64,000 nt of DNA from Adineta ricciae (lineage: Eukaryota > Rotifera > Eurotatoria > Adinetida > Adinetidae): the NCBI GenBank assembly GCA_905250025.1, contig CAJNOJ010000072.1, positions 356,315-420,314 on the forward strand. The letters run 5' to 3'. The notes beneath the pieces are model-generated. The model saw only the letters and a list, made by a program, of their open reading frames with translations. It was not told the DNA's origin and searched no databases. How positions within the stretch are numbered: position 1 is the first letter of the stretch; each line of letters opens with the position of its first letter. Positions 10,327 to 22,617 of the stretch are shown one piece after another. A program made the position numbers and the translations under genes.

Positions 10327-13300
10327 TTAACGTTTTCGGCTAAAATACAAAGATTGAAAACAGGACATGGTTTAGAATGAAAAAATAAACATACAATTTG
10401 TATTTGCGTCGTGCGTTTCTCTTTCCTGGTTGTTTACGTTCTTTACGACGCGCATCATCCGTTAATAGGCCAGCTAGAAGAGAAATTTTCTCACAATTAC
10501 TTACACGAGAAGACTCGTCTTACCCAATCGAAGGTATTCGACTTCTTTCGACGAAATAAATGAACAAAGTGCTTTAGAAATGGCTAATCGCGTAGCAATA
10601 GCTTGTGCTGTAAATCCAACTCCATCGTAGTTAACATCAATATCGAATAGATTAACACGATCAACAACTTTAAACGGATAGAGAAGTTGATCTCTAAAAT
10701 AAATAAAAAATCTTGATAAATAGAAATCGAACGATATTCGACAAACCGGTGTATAATTCGCGTAAAATAAAGAATATCATGAACATTTGATTTGACACTT
10801 AATGCTTTGATTGTTACTTTTCCTGTTCCTTCTCGTAGAGTAACTGTTGCTGTACACCATTTGTGTCTCGCTATAATGAAGAACAAAAAAAGAAATTCTC
10901 CTTCAACTTCGAATGATTGTTGAACATAAGATTAACTCGATGATGGTTATGTGTACTCAAACACGATGCAATCATCTATTTAAACAATAACAACAACCGA
11001 TCACATTTTTATTTCTTATCAAATGTCATGTTCATTGTTCATTTCATCTCCTATCAATGTGGGTAACTTTCATCTATCTTTTATATTTTATACCATTTCT
11101 CAGTTCAGCGAAATATAATCGGATATGTTATTTTACTAATTGGGGTGCTCATCGGTCGATGAAAGATGCTCGCCTTTATCCAGAAGACGTTCCACCCGAT
11201 CTCTGCACACATATCTTATATGCATTTGCCAATCTCAATGGAATATCTTTACAGCCACAGTTAGCTAATGACATTAACGTTTATCAAGGAGAGCAGGTTT
11301 CCCTTTTGATTGATGTAATGAAATATTGATAATTGTTCGTTTTCTTTATTTAAGCCGTTATATCCACGTATTATGAAATTGAAGGAGAAGAATCCCGAGT
11401 TGAAAATTTTGATCTCGTGTGGTGGATGGGGAAAAGCGGGCGAATTCGATTCGTTAGTCGGATCAGAATCAGCACGGTAAGATATTCTGATGGAATTGAA
11501 TGATGACCATCGATTGAGAACAATATTTGTAGAGAAGCGTTTAGTAAAAACGTGATTGCATTCTGTCGTCAACATGGCTTTGATGGAATTGATTTAGATT
11601 GGGAATTTCCATCAGCTGATCATCGTGAACGTTTTGGATTATTAACGAAAGTTAGTGAAGAACGGTTTGATTTCCAACCAGTTGAGCATTTCTTTGTAGA
11701 CAATGCGTAAAACATTTGAGAAGGAGTCGAAAAAGTCGAAGAAAGATCGATTGTTGATTAGTCTAGCAGTGGCCGCAGGAAAATACTTAATCACACAAGG
11801 TTATGATGTACCCGTTCTATGCAAGTAAGATGAAAACCGTCATTCGACGTATACCTTTTTGTCGTTATATAGAAACGTTGATATGATAAATGTGATGACG
11901 TATGATCTGTACGGGTCATGGCATAATAAAATCGGTCATCATAGTGCGTTATTCCATCGGCCTGGTGAAACTGGTATGGAACGAGAATTGAATACAGTTG
12001 AGTTGAAGTACTTTGTCTAGTGATGAATGGTGCAAATCGATTTTTTTAGAATAATTCAATGTATAACTGGGTCGAAGCGGGTTGTGCACGTGAACGATTG
12101 AATATCGGTATTCCAGGTTACGGTCGTGCGTTTACCGCTGATGGAAAGGATCCATTAAAAGCATTTGGGCAAAGCGGCGGTGGATCAGGTTCGGTTTCTT
12201 CACCTTATCTAGGTGAAAGTGGTTTGTTGGCATACTTCGAGGTAGAAAAATCTCCTTCATCATCGCCAATGTATAATATAAGAATTTAGATATGTAAAAA
12301 AGAGTTAAAAGAAGGTTTCAAACGCTACTGGCATAAACAGCATCAAATTCCAATTAGTTTCAAAGATGGAACATGGATTGGCTACGATGATCCAGACAGT
12401 GTTCGAAACAAGGTAAGATTTCACTCGTACGAATCACTCAAAGAATCTATATTTAACTATTGTTCATAGTGTAAATACGTTAAACGTGAAGGGTTTGGTG
12501 GCGCGATGGTGTGGACATTAGATATGGACGATTTCAACGGGCAATTTTGTCGGACAAGTAAAAAACAAAGCGTACACAAATTCCCATTGATCAGTGCAAT
12601 CAAAGAAGAATTGGAAATTGATGACAAAACAACGACATTATCGATAGTGACAACAACAGCAACAGCAGTATCAAATGGAACGCATCTCTTCAACGAGTTG
12701 TTCGACAATGAGTGGAATCAAATAACTGACAATATTTCGTTCGCATCGAAACTCCCGCAATTGAATGTAGGTTTTCTTGTTGTTTTACTCACCACTAGCT
12801 ATTTGATAAGGTCGACCATCGACATCGTATCGTAACTAGATGAATTCAATATAGATGAAATTGTTCATATTGTAGTTTTTTCTCTTACCGGTTCAATTTC
12901 TTGTTTACTTATTGAATCGGCTAACTTTGTTCGAAATGAATTGATATATTCCTTCATTGTATACGCTAATGGATGTTTTACTAGACGATTTAAACAAATA
13001 ATTAATGTTTTGTACTAAAATAAAAACAACTATTCATTCATCTGCTTTTCAACAACGAATCTCCACTCACTTGTTCATCATCGAGCTTTTCCAAAAATCG
13101 CTGCTCGAACACTTCTTTCTTTTCCCATTGAGTATAGTTAAATTCACTGAAATTTTATTCGAAAGAATGAACTTTGTTCTTATCAAGGGGAATACCAACT
13201 CGTTGAGACTGTAATCTGGTTCTCGGCCTGATGCGAACATTGCAACTTCCGCTTTCTTCAATTCTTCCATTTTATTAGCGACGGCCTGAAAATAATCATC

Positions 13301-14156
13301 GAAAATCAGACGGGTTTCAAAACATAAGAGTGTGTCTTTACATGTAAAACATCGTAATAATTGTGTTTGGCTGTGTAATATAGAAAATGATATGGTCGAC
13401 CAGCTTTATCGAATTGAACAGCTAAACAAAAGGCAAGGTAGAGGTTAGTCGAGGACATCTGAACAAAACTGACCTTTTTCTTTTGGATACATTTCTTCTG
13501 GTGGCTGCAAAAATGAGAATAAGATGTGGAAATGACAATGAAAGCAATATTTACTCTCATCTTTGGTCTTGCACGTTCATCGAGTAGACCGGATGGAAGA
13601 AGATAATTCACTGCTTCCTAGAAAAAGACTAACTAGAAAAGATTCGCTCGATTTGAGAGAAACCTACATCGATTTTGTCTTGAGTGAAACTTTCTGGATC
13701 TTCACCCATGATCTTAGCAAGATGTCTTCGTCCAATTTCGTATTCATGAATCTTTTCATCCAAAACTTTTTCTAAGAAAAAGAACGAAAACATGATTCAT
13801 GAGCAGAAATCTTCATTCGTACGTTTTTCTCTGGATTTCGTAAGGTAGTTTTTCATTGCTTGACTAATCATTTCTGCACGGTTACTTGTCGCCTGTTCAA
13901 TAGTATCGATAGCTTCTTCATCAGCTATTGCCTGAGCGATGTTGCGATTATGTAGAAAACTTTCGCTTTCATCTGAGGTTTCGGAACCAACTGTCCCAGA
14001 ATTGGACGTCGAACTTTGAAATCGATGCTAGTGAAAAAGAGAGAATCAAACCGTCATTGTAAAGAGAAAAAGCCGAAGAGATTATTCAGTTACCGGAATC
14101 GTCGATCGAACGAATACAGTTTGTAATACCGCTCGAGAAACAATTCTCGAGAGCAT
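10327..14156 (-). CDS. MRPS9: Mitochondrial small-subunit ribosomal protein uS9m
   Basis: Fourteen exons join in phase to 420 residues (human about 396): 14156-14094, 14027-13823, 13771-13668, 13617-13555, 13504-13474, 13421-13342, 13285-13200, 13146-13071, 13014-12889, 12835-12793, 10870-10747, 10693-10524, 10473-10395, 10339-10327. The first exon is a basic, hydroxylated presequence ([12 protein letters not shown]) suited to mitochondrial import. The middle contains [14 protein letters not shown] and [13 protein letters not shown], typical of MRPS9. The C-terminal third is the S9 fold with [44 protein letters not shown] and the basic end RRKYKFRKR that reaches the decoding site. Most introns are 47-77 bp, but the one at 12792-10871 is 1,922 bp and holds a chitinase gene on the other strand. 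The last exon is only 13 nt. Confidence 0.9.
11057..12835 (+). CDS. GH18 chitinase / chitinase-like protein, nested in the MRPS9 intron
   Basis: Eight exons (11057-11296, 11355-11476, 11533-11650, 11700-11824, 11873-11996, 12050-12241, 12290-12412, 12470-12835) give 469 residues with all phases agreeing. The protein starts with a signal peptide ([18 protein letters not shown]), followed by the GH18 barrel. ICYFTNWG is strand 1, SCGGWG strand 3, and [11 protein letters not shown] strand 4 carries the full DxxDxDWE catalytic motif. [18 protein letters not shown] and [11 protein letters not shown] follow. The acid pair and Trp indicate an active chitin hydrolase in the secretory pathway. A Thr-rich stretch and a hydrophobic C-terminus ([14 protein letters not shown]) could be a GPI signal. 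No chitin-binding domain is visible. The final 43 nt lie opposite an MRPS9 exon. An alternative last splice at GTAGGT near 12769 would shorten the tail. Confidence 0.87.
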
Positions 14157-14632
14157 GACTACGTTAAAAAAGGTCTTATTCCTAATAATTGATCTGGAGA
14201 TTCAGTATGCTATAGTTTACCATTCGATACCTTATTTGTTCTTTTGAGCTGTAGACGTAGCGTTGCCTATCAGCGACATCTGTCGATCAGAATTTTATAC
14301 ATGAAATAAAATACGTTATGAAATATGCGATTGTTTGCTTGACAGGGTCGATTTTGTTTGATAGAGAACTCGCTGTTTGAGTTGTACATCAGTGTATACA
14401 GTAAGATTTGTCACCGATATTTATTATTTACTCAGATAAAGAATCGAAACATATATGAACACAAAATCAATATGCATTCCAATAGGTATGAAAAATACGA
14501 ATGATCTCAATTTCTTAATTATAAAGAAGAACTATATAATAAAAAGAAAATATATTCGGAAAGATAGAATATAAGAAAGTTAATAAATCCGAGGTGAAAA
14601 GTTATTCTTATGAGTATGAATTATATCTAAGA
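14157..14632. other. Intergenic region between MRPS9 and the glycosyltransferase-like gene
   Basis: No gene seen. Being upstream of the first MRPS9 exon, its right-hand reading direction should contain that promoter, and it also holds the 3' end of the next gene. Confidence 0.5.
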
Positions 14633-16521
14633 TTAGTAAAAACTTCCAGGACCATTATAATCTGAATCATGATGTCCACCTCCTCCATACGAATAATCAT
14701 TATCATAACCACCATGGTCGCCGTGATCATGAGTCGAATGATGGCCGCCGTCATAGTTATCAGACGGTAAATATGTATCTGGGTGAGAACCATGCCCATG
14801 TTGATCAGATGGCGGACAAATGTCTATATGATGGTCATGGTCATGATGATGGTGGTCGTGATCATTATGATGATGATGATGATGATGATGATCGTCATCA
14901 TGGCCTGTGGATGGTCCACAGTGTTGATCACCGTGGTCATGATGATGATGGTGGTCGTCGTGATCATCACAGTCCGTGGATGGCCAACAATGTTGATCGT
15001 CCATGTGGTGAGGTGCACATGGACAATCATGATTATCAGGATGATGACAGTGGCCAGGACAAGTACATTGATCCAGATAAGGATTATGGTCATCGACATG
15101 TGAGCCAGATGGACCAGAAGACCATATGTAATGACCTGGAGGACGTGTTGAGTATGACGTGTTAAATTTTGTTGGTTTCAAGCCGCCACCACCCGTAGTA
15201 CGTGGAGGAGGTGGCTTCGATGGTTTTGAAGGAGTATTCCTAACCGGTGGAGGAGGTTGCGGAGGGTTGGTAGTTTTTGTTTTCTTATCTTCATTGCGCG
15301 ATTGAAGATATGCAACAATGTCACGTTCGAGCATTTCCATACGTTGAACCTCAATTTGTCCCAAATGTGATTTATCTGCTAAACGAATAAGGCCAGTATC
15401 ATTATTTTTCTCTAAATCATTAATTGGTGAAAACTGGTGTCTTTCAAGAATTGCCCTAAGATAAAAAAAATAATCACATTCATTCTCGATCTTTTCTACA
15501 AACAACTCTATGATATCAAAGGATTTCTTAACGTTTGCTCTTACTCACCATCGATCAATATAGTTTCGATCTTTTCTTTCACCATGCCAATGATGATAGA
15601 TATTGACAGGCACGTAACCAACATTTGCACCATTTCGAGCTTGCTCTGCTACTCGTTGCCCCCATGCAAGTGCTAGTTGTCGGTAATCGTGATGTAAACC
15701 CGGCCGAAGTGTTTCCTCAATTCGACCAATTAACGCAAAAGCAAAATGTAAATCACCGGATCCAATAATACAAAAATCGATTAAACCTCCAATTGCATTC
15801 ATCGCAGAGCGACGCATCGCCCAAGCATAACCAGGATGTGGATACCACTCGTCATATCGTCGTGGATCAATTGGTTTATTCTTTCGAATAGAATATCCCA
15901 ATGAATAATCGCGACGCAAAACATCACTTTTGCCACCGGGCCCAAGAAAATATGACAATTCAAATATTTGTACAATGGAATATCGCTGAAGTTCAGCAAT
16001 AGTTCGGTGTGGCCAATCTAGACTCTAGAAAAAGATCAATTTCTCTACTGTTTCTGTTTTATCATTGTACGCACTTCAAATTCAATATCTGCATCGACCC
16101 ATGCAATGTATTCAAAATGTTGCGGTAAATATTTAAGTGCAATATTGATCAAGTTTTCTTTCATCCAGAGGATAGACGGAGCTGTGACTTGTATATGCCG
16201 CCAATCACCATTTTTAGTTAGTTCAAACTGTTGACTCGACAGGCCGAATCGTTCGGCTGACTCGAATATACACTCCACAGTAAATAATGTCACACCGGAT
16301 TGAGCCATATGCGCTTGAAATTTATTGTAGTGATTATAACGAGATTTATATTTCATCGGATTGAAAATCACAGCAATCACAGCAAAACTCGATAGATCAT
16401 ATTTGCGTACAGAGATGGACGAATCAGATTTCGTCGGTGCCAATCTTGATGGATGCAAGGTGTCTGATTTCGCTGGCGTTGAACCACGCCGATGATGGTG
16501 TTTAGACGAGTGCGGTCCCAT
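14633..16521 (-). CDS. Glycosyltransferase-like protein (phage/giant-virus/bacterial type) with His/Asp-rich tail
   Basis: Three exons (16521-16075, 16024-15549, 15455-14633) give 581 residues with consistent phase. Residues about 45-340 match, from memory, a GT-A-like family found in bacteria, tailed phages and giant viruses. Its landmarks are FNPMKYKSRYNHY, SGVTLFTVE, WMKENLINIAL, YIAWVDADIEFE (DxD metal motif), YPHPGYAWAMRR, GLIDFCIIGSGDLHFA and VNIYHHWHGERKDRNYIDRW. The reaction is unknown; a metal-dependent sugar transfer is inferred from the DxD. No signal peptide is seen. A proline-rich linker (about 375-405) leads to a tail of about 150 residues made of His, Asp, Gly and a few Cys, ending in GPGSFY. 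Viral and bacterial relatives lack such a tail as far as I recall. The tail could bind metal ions or be a low-complexity expansion from GAT/CAT codons. Confidence 0.75.
14860..14960. repeat. GAT/CAT trinucleotide-rich tract inside the glycosyltransferase-like tail
   Basis: A run of GAT units at about 14869-14890 with imperfect GATCATGATG-type units on both sides codes, on the minus strand, for the His/Asp-rich tail. Because GAT and ATC are near-complementary, several other frames stay open here; these are shadows. Confidence 0.7.
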
Positions 16522-17774
16522 TTTTTTAAATCAAATGCGCAAAAACACGCGCGATTATATACTGCCAACAAAAACGAATAAAAGATTTTTTCCTTCGCCG
16601 CTGCGTCAATGCACACATGCGTCTATCATTTTTTCTATATAGTTACGTTGACACATTCTTGTTCGAATCGGCGAAAAGGAGAACGTCTAACAGAACACAT
16701 GCTGTAACCGTCGACTTATTTACTTTTTTTTCTTACCTTCAAATTAACATTGTGTTTGTAGTTAACAAAAAAAAAGTGTTTTATATATATGAAAATAAGA
16801 CTATTAACAGCAGCACTTTATTCGCCAATGACCTTTGTAAAAAAATCGACTGAGTATATATCTGTTTAGCTATCGGGAACTTGATCGTTAGTTTAGAGAA
16901 TGATCACCTGTGTCAGTTTACTATGTAGTACCTGTTTCTACGTTATAATAAATATGTTAAAGACAATGTCAAATAGAACGGAAAAGTAACTGATAAGATA
17001 AAGTTTGGTTTTATAAGTTTCTATATTTCCGAGGGTAGTAATCAAATCGTTATAAACATGGATCTGTTTTCTCTTGTTACTAACTATGGCAAGAAATCAA
17101 GACAAATGATAATAAACTTTGATTTACCTGTTTAAAAATAAATAATTGATACGACCTTAATACACGATGTTTTGCGAGAAAGAGAAAAAAACAAGAATTA
17201 CGGCAGAGAGAAAAACAACGTGAGTTTTGAGTCGACAAGGAGAAACTCGCGATTGGAAGTCAGGTCTCCGAATCAAGATAAACTATGGACAAGGTTTCTC
17301 ATAAGATAGTGCTTGTCTTGCAAATACACTTTTTCATCATTTGTGAATTCGAAAGCAGTGCTCGTAATTTTAACTTTCATTTACAAATCTTAATATCGAA
17401 ATGAAAAACACAATTGCCGTCTACCAACTGAACTCTAATTGAATACGATTAAAAACATTTTGTTTCGATAAATGAATCTCAAGATCATTCAGTTCCTTGA
17501 TTTTCACGTGAAAGTCAACTTGCTCGGAACATACAAGAATCTATCCATACAATGCCCAGTGCCATCTTTCATCGAAGTAGCTTTCTATCGATTGGTTTTG
17601 CTCTTTCTCCAATCAGTTGTGAAAGTAAAAGAAAAACCAAAGCTATTCGTTTCGTTTGTTTTCCATTGCAAATGATAAATGGAAAGTGAGATTCTTACAA
17701 TAAAGATACAGATTTTTGTTTAGATAGTTTATTTTTTCTACATATATATATATTTTCCAATAAGTCACATCTTG
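16522..17774. other. Divergent intergenic region
   Basis: It separates the minus-strand glycosyltransferase-like gene from the plus-strand importin, so both promoters should be here. AT-rich with poly-T/poly-A runs; no coding region or RNA gene recognised. Confidence 0.5.
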
Positions 17775-20700
17775 ATGAATATGACAGAAGTAACACCCGA
17801 GAATTTTGTCCAAGCCGTTCAAATGCTTTATCATGATCAAGATGCCACGCGAAAAAAAATTGCTTCGGAGTGGTTACTCAGTGTACAATCATCGGTAAAA
17901 AGCAATCTTCTACTCGACAAATCTATGAATTTCCTCTCTTCAAGCTCTATGCATGGACACTTGCAGACCAGTTAATACGAAGAAATCAAAATTCAGAAGT
18001 TACATGTCTCTCAGCTCAAATCCTTCGACATAAGGTAAAAACAGACCTCTATTCCAATGAAAATCCTATGTTCTATTCAAGATTCAACATAACTTCGATG
18101 AACTTCCTATTGAACATTGTAAAGTACGTCATATCTTAGTGATGAATTAGAACCAAACTGAAGCGTATTTTAGGGATTATGCGATTCTCTACTTGATCAT
18201 TTATCTCGCGCCGAACTCACTCGTATTACAACAGTGCGTGTTCAAGTGAGAATAATATTCGTCAAGTGTTTCATGCGTTACATATTTCATATCTTAGTTG
18301 GCGGTAGCCACGGCTGATTTAGCTCTTCAATATGTTGGCTGGGAAAACCCAGTTGAAGATGTTGTCGAAAAGTAAATTTAAACCAGTGCTATACGGAAAA
18401 GAAGAGCGTGAAATATTATGATTTAGATTGAAAACCTCACCTGAACATATGTTGACATTACTGGAATTTCTTACCGCACTACCCGAAGAAGTAGGATCTT
18501 TTCATCTTTCGACTTTATAATGATCTCTCTCAACCGAACATAGGTCAATACATCAACGATACGAATCGGTGAGAATCGTCGTCAATATTGTCGAGAGAAA
18601 TATTCGAACTCTGGCCAACAAATTCATGACATATTAGTTCGTTGAAATCAATAGCTGATTATTCATTTCTTTCTCTCTCTCTCTCTACTAATTGTAGATC
18701 TTTCTTCTTCAAGTTAATTCAACACCAACTGAATCATTGTTTACTGGCATTCTCAAATGTTTTGCATCGTGGATAAGTATTCGTGCATTTACTGAAAATC
18801 TGTTGTTAACGTCGCCATTACTTAACAGTGTATTGGATATTCTTGTAAATGAGATACATTTACTTCGGAACGACTCATTTCAGTTTACTTTTCTACTTCT
18901 TCTAGAAATCAACACATTGTTCGAATGAATTACATAAAAGTGCTTGTGATTGTTTATGTAACATACTGGAATTGTGTGAGGTAAGATAAAGATCAAAGAA
19001 TATCGTTTGACTATTTTGAAATTTTTAATAGGAGTATCAAAAATATTGGTCATTAGCAGTCTTTCTCAAACAACAAATTACTCAGTATCTATGTCAATCG
19101 TACTTTCAAGCTGTTAAAGATGAAAATCTCGATAAGTTCGTTGAAATTGAATCATTTCGCTGCTCATATTAATTCATTTCTCTTTCCAGAGCACAAAATT
19201 ACACCCGAATTTATATCAATCTCATTGAATCTATCCTTGATTGTTTGATCGATGGTCGTCAATCGGATCTTAGTGATCTGTCTTGTCTTCATCTATTACT
19301 CTACCCATTAGAACATAGTGATTACGAAGTGAGCCAACATCTTTATTTTGAACATTTAAGGCAACGATTCTTGATTTAGGTTGCCCAATCCACATTCTAC
19401 ACATGGTGTAGTTTCGCGGATTACATCAAAACGCACAACGATGATATGGTTGAGAAGATAAAGCCTTATATGGATAAATTAATCGATATTTTATGTACAC
19501 AATGCAAACTTGATCCCGATCATGTAGAAATTTTGTATAGATGCCGAACGAGTGCATTTGTTTCATGTTTTTGTTCGTTTTAGCTGGGTGTTCCGCCAGA
19601 AAGTGATGAGAAGAGTTCGAAAAGTCATGCAGCATCAAACAGTGACCTCGGCGAATTTCGTTATCGCGTTGAATGTTTAATCAAAGATACAATTCATATA
19701 ACCGGTGCTTTAAATTGTTTTCAACGAGTAATTACACTTACGAAACAAGCGAAGTTCGACATTTTGTTTCTGATTTTGTATAGATGTTTGAAAAATTGCA
19801 ATCATCATCGTCTTCGTCATGGGAAGAAAGTGAAGCTCCATTGTATATAATGAGTTGTGTAGCTTCGTATGTATCACCGGATGAAGATAAAATCGTTCCG
19901 AAAGTTATTCAAGCCATTATATCGACGCCAATCGAACCAGGGCATATCCATACAGCATTAAAATACACAGGTGTTCGATTAATTTCACAATTGGATCAAT
20001 GGATCGGTGAAAATAATCAACAATATTTAAGTAAGTACATTTTCTTTTTTGTCCATCGTTATTAATGTGGAGTTTTTGTGTTTAGAATCAGTTCTTCAGT
20101 ATCTTCTATCGTTACTTGGAGACAAAGATTTGCGTCATGTTTCCGCCAATGCTATTTTAAACATTTGCCAAGAATGCCGAAAGCAGTTGATCAATGATCT
20201 GGATCAAATCATTCAAGCAACTCTCTGGTTAGATCAAATGGAAGCAGGAAGTGAAGCCGCGCAATGTTTACTCAAAGGTTTATACGCTGCTTCGAATAAA
20301 ACTGCATTCTATTTTGCTATTCTAGCTTCATCAAAGTTGATTTCTCGTTTAACATCAACAGACGATATTCATCGATATTTGAAACTACTCTTCGATCAAC
20401 AAATCCAATCATTAACAGAAGTTTGTCAACTTTTGAATGCTCAAATCTATTCTCGAAAATCTTCTTTCTTAGATTCTATCCAACCCGACGAATTCTAATT
20501 ATACATCGATTACCAAACGTCTCGATTGTTTGACAGCAATTTTCCGGTAATATAAATACACACATACCTAACGAAACCAACTTCATGTCCTTCTCAATCT
20601 TCCAGAAGTCTCGATTTCAAAACCGCACATAGCGAACCCCACCCGTGTACAACTATTGTTCAACAAGTAAATCAAATCTAAACAAAATAATCGACTAATC

Positions 20701-21815
20701 TTGATTTGTCTATTCATAATTGCAGTTACTACCATTGCTCGAAGTAATCATTGTTCGATATCGTTCATTGCCGAAACTTAGCGAATGTTGGTCGCGCACA
20801 ATTCGTTTCATTGTTCGATCAATGCGTTCACATGCCAAAATATTCTTTCAGCAGATCGTTACACTCGTTCGTAGCAAAGCCAACTTCTCATTTTAACTTA
20901 TCGAATTCATCTCTTTAGGTTATTTCCAGTTATGAGGAAGTTCCTCATTCATGTTTTCTTTACTTAATTTCAATCATTGTCGATGAATATGGTAGTGATC
21001 ATGATCTAAAAGCTGCGTTGATCGTGATGAGTGAACATCTGACAAATAAAACATTTTCCATTCTAAGTAATCAAGATGGTTTCAAACAGAATCCCGATCT
21101 TGTCGATGATTTCTATCGATTATCATCCAGGTACGAACTATAAAGGACTTATCCTTTTTCCAACCGGTTATTTTATCAGATTGCTTCAACGATGTCCACT
21201 AGAATTCCTTAAATCGAATGTCATTCGGCCAATAATCGAACAAATCATACCTAATTGCAATTTGGAACATCGAGATGCTAGTGCGAGTATGATCGCTTTT
21301 CTTCAATCTTTAGCCAAACTTACTTCGACAAGTAAAAAGGAGAGCAAAGTAGGTGTCTTCAACAAAAAAGTACTCATTGTTTCTCATCGAAGCTTCTCTT
21401 TCACTTAGAATAAGACCGAGCATCAACCGGAAATTCGTTCGTTGGCAATGTCACTATGTGAAACGTATTTTCCCAATGTTCTGACGGGTTTGATTCGCGC
21501 AATTGTTATCGATCGTGTGCCATCATCAATCCGTGGATCGATATCAGATTTTGTTTATGACTTGAAAACTTTCATGTCGGAGAAATTTTCCCACTGGTTA
21601 CAAACAGCTCTTCGAGAAATTCCGCGTACAAGTAAAAATGGATCAGTGGAAATTGTCACCATCAAACAATACGAACAGTTCTATAACGTTCTGTGCGAGT
21701 AAGTGTGCTATCGACTTGAAAAACTGTGTTTTTTTCATCTGTTAAATTTAGAAACGACATTCAACCTTCGGCAATTGAATATGAATTTGAAACATTTGCC
21801 AAACTATATCGATGA
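17775..21815 (+). CDS. TNPO3: Transportin-3 / importin-13-type karyopherin
   Basis: About 22 short exons with 45-70 bp introns encode roughly 965 residues (human TNPO3 is 923). The protein is an importin-beta-family HEAT-repeat carrier that imports SR-rich splicing factors in a Ran-dependent way. The N-terminus matches position by position: AVQMLYHDQDATRKK, then YAWTLADQLI after the first 50-bp intron (17895-17944). Further on come LAVATADLALQ, LEFLTALPEE, RIGENRRQYCRE, LDPDH then LGVPPESDE, GEFRYRV, GHIHTALKYTGVRLI and VSANAILNICQECR. C-terminal blocks are YLISIIVDEYG, LEHRDASASM and the final exon ending EFETFAKLYR, equivalent to the family's terminal DFTRLFR. The exon at 20087-20419 splices at GTTTGTC to ATTCTATCC, avoiding a frame stop at 20496. 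The start is the ATG at 17775; a second ATG lies six bases further on. Confidence 0.88.
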
Positions 21816-22139
21816 TTTTCATCCTTTTTTCTTCTCTTTTGTTTTATATATATATAACATGTGTTTCTATGTGCGTGTGTTGGTCTTGACATATGTGCAC
21901 ACCGACGACTTCTGTTCTTTCTTCGATTCACTGTGCGCGTTTACACAATATACTTGTCAATCTCTAGTTTTTTCTCTGTTATAGAAAAAAAAGGAAAAGT
22001 AACAAATAAACTTATATGAGAGATAAAGATATAAGAAACAAATACGAACTGTATTCAACAATCGTTGTGTTTCACTCTTTCTGAGTTAGTTTATTGATAA
22101 AAGCCAAGACACAAATCTTCGAAGAGAACATTACTCATC
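21816..22139. other. Convergent intergenic region
   Basis: Between the ends of the importin (+) and the small secreted peptide gene (-). An AATAAA signal at about 22004-22009 suits polyadenylation of the importin mRNA. Nothing else recognised. Confidence 0.5.
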
Positions 22140-22406
22140 TCATCTGATCTTTTGAGAATTGAGAAAGTTTTTGGTAATAAGACGATATTGTGATAAAATA
22201 TCTGTACCACCATTGTATCCGGTTGGAAATTGATATTCGGTATTGAATAATTTGGTTATATCATCATCATTTGCACCAATGGAAGCAATTCGTGATAAAA
22301 TCGTATTTAATGTTCGTTTGTGTCGCGTATTATGATAAACATGACTTGCATTCAACCAGCCAATGAACAGGAAAAGAATCAAGTAGATGACTATCGACGT
22401 CTTCAT
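22140..22406 (-). CDS. Small secreted protein, unknown function
   Basis: A single-exon frame of 88 residues from the ATG at 22406 (an upstream in-frame ATG at 22439 would add 11 residues). It begins with a clear signal peptide (MKTSIVIYLILFLFIGWLNA). The mature part has a dibasic site (RHKR) followed by a mostly polar peptide with no cysteines. I recognise no family. The arrangement (signal, short spacer, basic cleavage site, about 60-residue peptide) fits a secreted or peptide-precursor role, but that is inference. It is downstream of, and on the same strand as, the ABCG gene. Confidence 0.5.
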   Translation of the reverse strand: MKTSIVIYLILFLFIGWLNASHVYHNTRHKRTLNTILSRIASIGANDDDITKLFNTEYQFPTGYNGGTDILSQYRLITKNFLNSQKIR

Positions 22407-22617
22407 ATTTCTTTTTTTTTGAAATCCCAGAAAATGCAAATCATTTTTTCGTGAATATCTATTTATATTCCTCGTTTCAAGTCATTAGATATCCAGCTGG
22501 TGATTTTCTTTCAGAAAAATCCTTCTACTGCAAAAAAAAACCTTTCGAGAGGAACGATTTCAATTATTTCTTTAGCGCTTAGAATGTGTGTTTTGTTTTG
22601 AAAATTTATTTCTAACA

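Noticed and set aside
14773-15165. Plus-strand Asp/His-rich and Met-rich frames
   Set aside because: They are shadows of the near-palindromic GAT/ATC tract within the glycosyltransferase-like tail.
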